This document shows, piece by piece, positions 57,981-64,000 of a DNA stretch of 64,000 nt. Where the stretch lies: contig JAGYIE010000001.1 of assembly GCA_018402765.1 (NCBI GenBank), forward strand, positions 124,001 through 188,000. Direction: 5' to 3'. A program made the position numbers and the translations under genes. The notes under the pieces are model-generated. The model searched no databases, was not told where the DNA came from, and saw nothing but the letters and a program-made list of their open reading frames with translations. How positions within the stretch are numbered: the first letter of the stretch is position 1; every line of letters begins with the position of its first letter. Source of the stretch: Vicingaceae bacterium (GTDB lineage: Bacteria > Bacteroidota > Bacteroidia > Flavobacteriales_E > Vicingaceae).

Positions 57981-59336
57981 ATGAAAACAACAAAAAACTT
58001 ATTTCTAACATCTGTAGTTCTAGGAGCTGTAGCAATGTTTGGTTACTCTTGTACCGATGACGAAGATATTACAATTGACGAGCCTACTAATGGTGGAGGG
58101 TCAGTTACCCTCATCACCAATGAAACTGTAGATTTAATGGGTCCTATGGAAGGAACATTAAGAGCAAATAAAACATATTTCCTAAAAGGAGATTTAATTA
58201 TTCCTGAAGGAAAAGAAATAGTTGCAGAGGCAGGCGTAACAATTATTGCTGTTGGTGACGGTGGCCCAATTGGTCCTGAAATTACCAATAACGGATCATT
58301 TGTTAGCTTAGGAACTGAGCAAAGTCCTAATTTGTTTACAGTACCTCAAGCACAAAGAACCCGTGCAAATGTATTTGCTGGTTTATGGGGAGGAATTCAA
58401 TGCTCAGACAAAGCTACATTGGTAGTTTTAAAATGGACACGAATGGAATATCTTGGTGGACAAGGTGGTCCTGGAACTCCTAGAGCAGGTAAAATTCGTT
58501 ACGGATTATGGACGTTGAATTCAAATACAGAGATTATAATAGAAGATTGTCATTTCTACGGAGCTAAAGACGATGTTTACCGTCCAGTAGGTGGAAAAAT
58601 TCACTTAGTAAGAAATACATTCGAATTTTGTGGTGAAACTGGTGGTGATGGCTTAAACGTTAAAGCAGGTACTGTTGGAAATATCGCATACAACGTATTC
58701 TATGGTTCAGCTACTAATGCATTTAAACCATCTAACGAAGGTGACGGAATTATTCAAACTAACATCAGCGTTTACAACAACACAATTATAAATGGTGGTT
58801 GGAGAAGACCAGGTATGTCAAGAGGAGCAAATATCAATTTTGAGGTTGGTGCTAGAGGCAGTGCATATAACAACATTATTGTAAATTGTAAGAGAGGCAT
58901 TAGAGTGTTAGAGGATGCTGATATTCCAAATATTACTGTTGACAATAACCTGTATTACGCTTCTTTTCAACAAATGGTAGATGAATTTATACCTCAAGAT
59001 GCTGTAACTTCAACTAATTCAGCTTCAGGAAATAACAATATTTATGGTAGAGTTAACGATAACAATCCAATGTTTGTAAACTATAATGTTGATCAGTTTG
59101 CTTATGCTGACTATGAAGCTGGAGAAAGTCAGCCAGATGCGATGAATTCAAATTCAGGAGCTAACCTTAGATTAGCCCAAGGTTCACCTGCAATTGGTGC
59201 CGGTACAACTAACTTTTCACCTGTATCTGTAAACTGGGTATATGCAGTTGGTAACAAAGCTCCAAGTGCTGCTGCTCCAAATTCAGACTTAGGTGCTTAT
59301 CCTTTTTCAGGAATGGGTGGCAACAGACACAATTAA
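57981..59336 (+). CDS. Right-handed beta-helix surface (lipo)protein
   Basis: 451 residues. A signal with a lipobox-like GYSC (Cys24) is followed by an acidic spacer (TDDEDITIDEP). The body repeats short strands with asparagine turns: NGSFVSLGTEQ, NTEIIIEDCHFYGAKDDVY, IHLVRNTFEFCGET, SVYNNTIINGG and AYNNIIVNCKRGI. This is the parallel beta-helix pattern of pectate-lyase-like folds. No polysaccharide-lyase catalytic residues could be assigned. It lies 52 bp after the TonB receptor gene and is closed by a terminator, so it is probably the receptor's surface partner. Confidence 0.75.
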   Translation: MKTTKNLFLTSVVLGAVAMFGYSCTDDEDITIDEPTNGGGSVTLITNETVDLMGPMEGTLRANKTYFLKGDLIIPEGKEIVAEAGVTIIAVGDGGPIGPEITNNGSFVSLGTEQSPNLFTVPQAQRTRANVFAGLWGGIQCSDKATLVVLKWTRMEYLGGQGGPGTPRAGKIRYGLWTLNSNTEIIIEDCHFYGAKDDVYRPVGGKIHLVRNTFEFCGETGGDGLNVKAGTVGNIAYNVFYGSATNAFKPSNEGDGIIQTNISVYNNTIINGGWRRPGMSRGANINFEVGARGSAYNNIIVNCKRGIRVLEDADIPNITVDNNLYYASFQQMVDEFIPQDAVTSTNSASGNNNIYGRVNDNNPMFVNYNVDQFAYADYEAGESQPDAMNSNSGANLRLAQGSPAIGAGTTNFSPVSVNWVYAVGNKAPSAAAPNSDLGAYPFSGMGGNRHN

Positions 59337-59354
59337 TCTTTTTCTTTGTTTTTT

Positions 59355-59397
59355 AAGGAATCAATGCTCAAAATTTTGTGCATTGATTCCTTTTTTT
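59355..59397 (+). terminator. Rho-independent terminator after the beta-helix gene
   Basis: A 13-bp perfect stem (AAGGAATCAATGC / GCATTGATTCCTT) with a 12-nt AT-rich loop runs into seven T residues. It begins 18 bp after the beta-helix stop and 3 bases before the next start codon region. Confidence 0.92.
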
Positions 59398-59400
59398 GAT

Positions 59401-60354
59401 ATGATGAATAAATCCTTTTTTATAATTTTTTTATTCTTCTTTCTATCTTGTAAAAAAGAGGACGATAATTCTGTTGATATTGAGCAGCAGGATACTTTTC
59501 TAGTTTATGACTATACGGTTACAAATTTAGATTACGAACCAGCGTTTCGGAGTGACACCACAAAAGGTGGAAGAATTGAAATTCCTGCATTAGTTGAAGC
59601 TTCAGGTCTTGCAGTGAGTAGAGCAAATCCAAACATTCTCTGGTCTCATAATGATAAAGGTCATGCAAATAGGCTTTATTGTTTAGGTAGCAAAGGTGAA
59701 AACTTTGGCGTCTTTTTACTTAATGGAGCCGGAAGTAGAGATTGGGAAGATATTTGCATTGGTCCAGGCCCAGATGATAATATTGATTATATTTATGTTG
59801 GTGATATTGGGGACAATGACGGAGTTTATCCTTACCTAGTGATTTATCGTTTTCCTGAACCTGATTTATTACAATTAGACAGTGGTAAATTGCAACAAAT
59901 TGACCAAAATACAGTTGAAAGATTTGAGTTTGAATATCCAGATGGGCCAAGAGATTCAGAAACATTAATGATTGATCCATGGACAAAAGACATCTACATT
60001 GTTTCTAAAAGAGATTATCGATCTGTGATTTATCGAGCTAAATACCCACAAAGCCCTGTAGAAAGAACCAAACTTGAAAAACTGGCTCAATTGCCTTTCA
60101 ATTGGGCGGTAGCAGGTGATATTTCGGCCGATGGAACTCAAATTGCCATTAAAGACCGAACTACAATTTATTATTGGAAGCGAGAACAAGGCGAAACAGT
60201 TATAAATGCATTAAAAAGAAAACCAACTAGATTGCCGTACATTTTAGAGCCTCAAGGCGAATCTTTTGCTTGGACAAATGATGGGAATGGCTATTTTACA
60301 TTAAGTGAACAGAGTGGACGTATCTCCCCGGATTTATACTATTACAGTAAATAA
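59401..60354 (+). CDS. Propeller-like lipoprotein
   Basis: About 317 residues from ATG 59401 (or 59404); the longer frame from 59293 reads through the terminator. A lipoprotein signal has lipobox FLSC. Repeated strands follow: EASGLAVSRANPNILWSHND, IDYIYVGDIGDNDGVYPYLV, LMIDPWTKDIYIVSKRDYRS, ISADGTQIAIKDRTTIYYWK. This is the layout of a beta-propeller. No catalytic motif recognised. It lies 6 bp before the phytase-like gene, so both are likely cotranscribed. Confidence 0.75.
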   Translation: MMNKSFFIIFLFFFLSCKKEDDNSVDIEQQDTFLVYDYTVTNLDYEPAFRSDTTKGGRIEIPALVEASGLAVSRANPNILWSHNDKGHANRLYCLGSKGENFGVFLLNGAGSRDWEDICIGPGPDDNIDYIYVGDIGDNDGVYPYLVIYRFPEPDLLQLDSGKLQQIDQNTVERFEFEYPDGPRDSETLMIDPWTKDIYIVSKRDYRSVIYRAKYPQSPVERTKLEKLAQLPFNWAVAGDISADGTQIAIKDRTTIYYWKREQGETVINALKRKPTRLPYILEPQGESFAWTNDGNGYFTLSEQSGRISPDLYYYSK

Positions 60355-60360
60355 ATAATT

Positions 60361-61665
60361 ATGAAACCCATCATTTGTAAATTCATTCCAGCAGCTTTAT
60401 TGTTATTTTCAATAGCTTGCTCTCAACCAAAAAAAGAAACTAATACTTCAACAAAAGTTGATAATAAAATTAGTTTGATCATGGATGTAGTTCTTACAAA
60501 TCCTCCATTAATAGGAGAATGGAACAACTTTAAAGTTTTCGAAGGTGGTTTTTCGGGAATTCAATATATAGAAGGATCAGATTTTGAATTTTATTTAATA
60601 AACGATCGCGGTCCGAATTTGCCAATGAACAACCACTCTTTAGCGAATGGAAAACAAGTTAAGCTTTTTCCCTTTCCAAACTATTCTCAAAAGTTGACTC
60701 GAGTAAAAGTCGAAGGTCAAGAACTTGTTGTGAAGGAGCTCAAGGAATTGAAAGATGCAAATGGAGTAACCTTAAATGGACTCTCAGTTCCTTTTCTAGA
60801 AGGTTCTCATGCAGAAGTTGCTTGGAAAAATATGAATGCAGATGTAATTCCTGAAAGCATTCAAGGAGTCGACATTGAGGCAATCGTATTTCAAAATGAT
60901 TCCATTTTCTGGTTTGTTGAAGAATATCGTCCATCTATATGGAAAATGAATAAAAATAATGGAAAACAACTAGCAATTTACTCTCCTTACTCTGAAGATT
61001 CAAATAGAATTGCTTTACCTGAAGTATTAAAGAAAAGAAAACCCAACAGAGGTTTTGAAGCGATTGCTGCAACTTCAACTAAAATATATGCTATGCTTCA
61101 GTCGCCCATGTGGAATCCTGACAAAACTGTTGAAAGCAAGTCTCAATTAACTCGTATTGTACAACTTGACACTGAAACCAATGAAGTTAAAACATTAATT
61201 TATGAATTAACAGCGGCTAAAGGAGCTGTAAAGCAAAAAGATTGGAAAATTGGTGACATGATTGCAATCAACGAAAATCAATTAGTAGTATTAGAGCACG
61301 GGAGCCGAGACAATGACATATTTATTGATGTTTATCAAATTGATTTATCCGAAGCTACTTTAATTGATTCTGATACAATTTTTGAAAAGAGTATTGAATC
61401 TCACCATACAGCTGAAAAACTCAAAGAAGAAACAGGAATTATTTCAGTTAAAAAAACCCACCTCTTTAATCTTGTGGAAGCTGGATACGACATTTCTTTA
61501 GGAAAACCTGAAGGAATGACAATGATTGGTGACAGCCTATTAGTACTTTTAAATGACAATGATTACGGTATTGAAACACCCAATGAGGATGGTGAAATAA
61601 TTGAAACTAAAGTAAAAACTCACCTGCTATTTTTTCGAATCGAAAAAGAAAATGTATCTCCTTAA
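60361..61665 (+). CDS. Phytase-like esterase lipoprotein (PF13449 type)
   Basis: 434 residues with a lipoprotein signal (lipobox SIAC, Cys20). Conserved family pieces are present: FSGIQYIEGSDFEFYLINDR (phytase-like propeller start), GVDIEAIVFQNDSIFWFVEE, RGFEAIAATSTKIYAMLQSP, MIAINENQLVVLEHG and KPEGMTMIGDSLLVLLNDND. Members are extracytoplasmic esterases or phosphatases of the phytase-like propeller fold. With the adjacent TonB receptor this suggests scavenging of organic phosphate; the substrate is inferred. The stop lies 5 bp before the transposase remnant. Confidence 0.8.
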   Translation: MKPIICKFIPAALLLFSIACSQPKKETNTSTKVDNKISLIMDVVLTNPPLIGEWNNFKVFEGGFSGIQYIEGSDFEFYLINDRGPNLPMNNHSLANGKQVKLFPFPNYSQKLTRVKVEGQELVVKELKELKDANGVTLNGLSVPFLEGSHAEVAWKNMNADVIPESIQGVDIEAIVFQNDSIFWFVEEYRPSIWKMNKNNGKQLAIYSPYSEDSNRIALPEVLKKRKPNRGFEAIAATSTKIYAMLQSPMWNPDKTVESKSQLTRIVQLDTETNEVKTLIYELTAAKGAVKQKDWKIGDMIAINENQLVVLEHGSRDNDIFIDVYQIDLSEATLIDSDTIFEKSIESHHTAEKLKEETGIISVKKTHLFNLVEAGYDISLGKPEGMTMIGDSLLVLLNDNDYGIETPNEDGEIIETKVKTHLLFFRIEKENVSP

Positions 61666-61669
61666 TTTG

Positions 61670-61910
61670 TTATATCCCGATAACAAGCCTACCAAAAAGT
61701 TTTTCACCAAAATATTTTTTATTTAGCTTATAACAAAATTCATCTAAATATAATTGCAAAATTTTTCCACTAATTTTGAGATAGTTGCTCAAATTATTTC
61801 GTTTGGCAATGATTCTTGTTATGTGAACCAAGTTTGGAGTTTATTCGATTGTCTTTTTATCTCATTTCTCAGTTAAATGTGGCTCCCAAAACTCGGCTAT
61901 GTCGTAGTTT
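61670..61910 (-). pseudogene. Decayed IS1595/ISXO2-type transposase, C-terminal fragment (copy B)
   Basis: The minus strand carries only the C-terminal part: DIAEFWEPHLTEK, then YLDEFCYKLNKKYFGEKLFG and RLVIGI before a stop at 61670-61672. It keeps the true C-terminus that copy A has lost, but has no DDE region; sequence beyond about 61905 is unrelated to the transposase. It abuts the phytase-like gene by 4 bp. Confidence 0.82.
61717..61904. repeat. Direct repeat, right copy (188 bp)
   Basis: Partner of 54186-54373, 7531 bp downstream, same orientation, seven mismatches by eye. Confidence 0.9.
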
Positions 61911-62534
61911 GTTTTGCTCCACTTAATTTTACAAACCTCGGATTCATTAGTTTTCTGCAGGAAAATACTGTTAAACATGCAACTACAGCGAAGAAGTAAG
62001 TGAAGAGTTGCCTATTTCTATTTAGCAAACTCCTTCGCTTAAAAATATCAATCGTACAACTTCTGCTAAACATACTCTACTACGGTATATAACTCAACTT
62101 CAACAAAGCTTTGAACCTTTGAAGAAGTTAAACCTCTATACCCTACCCAACAAATCCAACGCCTTCACAATGGGTTTACATTTTTGAAAACCAAACTTAG
62201 TCGTTTGTTGTCGTTCCTCCATTGGCTGACACATTAAAAACGGCTAAGAAAGTAGTTGTAATTAATTAAAATTACAGTTAAGAGTAAACTATTAAGGGAG
62301 TGGGGGTTAGGTAATGTCGAAGATAGGTAAAAAATCGAATAAAAATAGTGGAAGTGCTAAAAATTAATGTGTTGAAGTAAGTACATACGGATGGGCAAAA
62401 GTCACGGACTGCAAGTTTTCGCGAGTGGGGTTTATATCGTGAATACGACTCTTTTTTAATCAATTGTCGTTATCAGATTGGAAAAATTCGAGATTGAGTA
62501 TTAGTGTATAGTTAAAGTATTTTTTTAATCTATT
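61911..62534. other. Gene-free region right of the IS remnant
   Basis: About 620 bp without a supported gene. The part 62280-62460 is visibly richer in G and C than its surroundings (GGGAGTGGGGGTTAGG; CACGGACTGCAAGTTTTCGCG). It reads as a 61-codon minus-strand ORF with no recognisable features. It may be further debris of mobile DNA; I could not identify it. Confidence 0.4.
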
Positions 62535-63392
62535 TCACTCTTCTGTACTTACTAATTCGTCATTTTTCCAGGTGCCTTTCATTTTTTCTTTGTTATTGCT
62601 GTCATACAACACCCCAAAACCATTTCTTTTGTCATTAAACCATTGTCCTACATAGCGGTCACCACTTGCCCAAAAATAGGTTCCATATCCCTCTCTTCTA
62701 TCTAATGAATAATCTCCTTCGTATCTGTCACCATTTAAGAAATAATAAATCCCCGATTCGCCATCTTTCAAGTTGTTATTCCAAGTACCAATGTAAACAT
62801 TCCCACTTCGATAATAGCCCATTCCTTCCCCATTTGCTTTGTTATTCACTACTTCTCCAAAATAGGTCGTTTTTGTTCCATGTATACTATAAAATGAAAG
62901 CTCTTTAAGACTAGGTTTTACAGCTAAGGCACTTTTTAGCACCTGGATCTTATTTTTATACGTAGTAATTAGTGAGTCATTTGTGGATTTTTGTATGGTC
63001 TTTAATGACTCAATTTGTGAAGCCAGTAATTTATTTGTTGAACTATCTACTCTTACAACAACAAGATCTTCGTTTGCCTTCTGTTTTAGTTTATTATATT
63101 TTTTAGAATAGTTTTCTCTTTTTTGCAGAATAGAAGAGCCCGTATCTTTTCTATCCAATAAGCTATACAGTTTAAAAGCCGCTGTGTATTCAGCTTCGAG
63201 AAACAGTTCGTCTGCATCAGACTTAATTATAAGTTGTTTATTTTCTTTAAGTAAACTATCGTTTTCTTGTTTAGTTGAATGGTTTTGATTTTCAATAACT
63301 TTAATATCGAAATGCAATTTTACTGAATAGAATGCACTTGATAGCAGTAGTAGCAATGCAATGGTTAAAAATAGACGAATTTGTTTGTTCAT
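62535..63392 (-). CDS. MORN-repeat membrane-anchored protein
   Basis: About 285 residues from ATG 63392 (18 bases inside the longer frame). An N-terminal membrane helix and a coiled-coil region (about 30-165) precede four or five MORN repeats: GEGMGYYRSGNVYIGTW, DGESGIYYFLNGDRYEGDY, EGYGTYFWASGDRYVGQW and NGFGVLYDSNNKEKMKGTW. MORN repeats form beta-hairpin rods that bind lipids or proteins. Role unknown. It starts 18-21 bp after the DUF2490 gene stop, so the two may share a transcript. Confidence 0.85.
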   Translation of the reverse strand: MNKQIRLFLTIALLLLLSSAFYSVKLHFDIKVIENQNHSTKQENDSLLKENKQLIIKSDADELFLEAEYTAAFKLYSLLDRKDTGSSILQKRENYSKKYNKLKQKANEDLVVVRVDSSTNKLLASQIESLKTIQKSTNDSLITTYKNKIQVLKSALAVKPSLKELSFYSIHGTKTTYFGEVVNNKANGEGMGYYRSGNVYIGTWNNNLKDGESGIYYFLNGDRYEGDYSLDRREGYGTYFWASGDRYVGQWFNDKRNGFGVLYDSNNKEKMKGTWKNDELVSTEE

Positions 63393-63412
63393 TTTAATGA
63401 TTGGTTTCAACC

Positions 63413-64000
63413 TTAGTCTGTAAAATTAATTGTTGGCAGTTGCTTTGATTTTTTTCTAAAATCCAAAGAAACGTAGGCATTAAACCTTATTCCCCAGCGT
63501 TGCCTATAAATGCTACCATCGTTAAGCTGTTGCCCTGTAGTGTACATTAGACCGGCAGAATAGCTAACTCTTGGGTTTGCGATATAAGCTATAGATCCGT
63601 ATAATCTCAAATCGTCAATGGGACTGTTTGTTACTTCCTTACCACTTTGCAAGATAATTTCAATATCGGGCTTGGCGTAAAAGCTACCGGGAACTAATTT
63701 CTTCCCATTGAGTGGAATTTTCATGCTAAATTGATAACGATACCTATTTCTATAAATATACTCCGAACCTTTACGAGCACTGCGGCTCCACCGATGCTCT
63801 AATCTAATCCGGTGATAAATCTGATATCTAGGTGAAGGCATGACGAATAAATATTCGTGCCAAATTCGTGGCTCATATACAAGTGGTTCAAACAAATCGT
63901 TACCAGGTTGAGGAGAATAATCTAATCTCAGAACTCCACCTAAAGAAACACTTATATTTGAAGAAACCATGTAGCTAATTGCATGTCTATTGTACAATTG
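63413..64000 (-). CDS. DUF2490-type outer-membrane barrel protein, cut by the window edge
   Basis: The frame is open to base 64000, so the N-terminus lies outside. About 195 residues are visible with strands RYQIYHRIRLEHRWSR, YRNRYRYQFSMKIPL, DDLRLYGSIAYIANPRVSYS and RWGIRFNAYVSLDF. The pattern (arginine-rich HRIRLEHR and RNRYRY strands, late G-Y strands) fits DUF2490, a family of barrel-like proteins with no settled function. Confidence 0.7.
   Translation of the reverse strand, partial: QLYNRHAISYMVSSNISVSLGGVLRLDYSPQPGNDLFEPLVYEPRIWHEYLFVMPSPRYQIYHRIRLEHRWSRSARKGSEYIYRNRYRYQFSMKIPLNGKKLVPGSFYAKPDIEIILQSGKEVTNSPIDDLRLYGSIAYIANPRVSYSAGLMYTTGQQLNDGSIYRQRWGIRFNAYVSLDFRKKSKQLPTINFTD

Noticed and set aside
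59293-59400. N-terminal extension of the propeller lipoprotein gene
   Set aside because: It would read through a strong hairpin terminator and place 36 residues ahead of a perfect lipoprotein signal that begins at 59401.
62278-62463. 61-codon minus-strand ORF right of the IS remnant
   Set aside because: No family, signal or context; composition differs from neighbours but that alone does not make it a gene.

Overview
The window is AT-rich DNA from a Bacteroidota bacterium, most likely a gliding, aerobic member of the Flavobacteriia/Cytophagales. Evidence: a GldI-type FKBP lipoprotein next to a DHH phosphoesterase, secreted proteins with type IX secretion (T9SS) C-terminal sorting domains, a PorV/PorQ-like barrel, the short Bacteroidota primary sigma factor, many lipoproteins, TonB-dependent receptors, and promoter-like TAnnTTTG motifs. 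It looks chromosomal: housekeeping genes (miaA, rpoD, purE/purK, prfC) alternate with nutrient-uptake loci. No rRNA, tRNA, CRISPR array or prophage was seen.

Layout. 1-3.5 kb: end of a DHH phosphoesterase gene, then four overlapping FKBP lipoprotein genes (five FKBP domains). 3.7-5.2 kb: a flavoprotein disulfide reductase homologue without redox cysteines. 5.2-8.7 kb (minus): a probable copper/haem locus with a di-haem MbnH/MauG-like peroxidase, an MbnP-like lipoprotein, a barrel with a CDLC N-terminus and a small membrane protein. 8.75-12.9 kb: miaA and an AddA/RecB-like helicase-nuclease. 13-14.4 kb: a wrecked SLC13 transporter gene and rpoD. 15-22.7 kb: DjlA-like co-chaperone, rhomboid protease, acetyltransferase, HhH-barrel and PorQ-like outer membrane proteins, acyltransferase, purE/purK. 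22.8-27 kb: lipoprotein-type katG divergent from oxyR, and a CrtA-like monooxygenase. 27-32.7 kb: methyltransferase, CDP-alcohol phosphotransferase, TonB receptor, NUDIX hydrolase.

32.8-47.6 kb is the centrepiece: a cobalamin riboswitch with a well-formed promoter, followed by nine same-strand genes. These are a T9SS-secreted propeller, a second T9SS cargo, BtuB, a BtuG-like propeller lipoprotein, a DUF71 ATP-pyrophosphatase, a 1852-residue protein with about 21 TPR-like repeats, and BtuF, BtuC and BtuD. Together they would capture B12 at the surface, import it across both membranes and possibly salvage it. The repeat protein and the second T9SS cargo have no established B12 role.

47.6-54 kb: SCO and TlpA-type thiol proteins, alpha/beta hydrolase, prfC and an Old Yellow Enzyme. 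54.2-61.9 kb: a TonB receptor, beta-helix lipoprotein, propeller lipoprotein and phytase-like esterase lie between two decayed copies of the same IS1595/ISXO2-type transposase, which share a direct repeat of about 188 bp. The window ends with a MORN-repeat protein and a DUF2490 barrel cut by the right edge.
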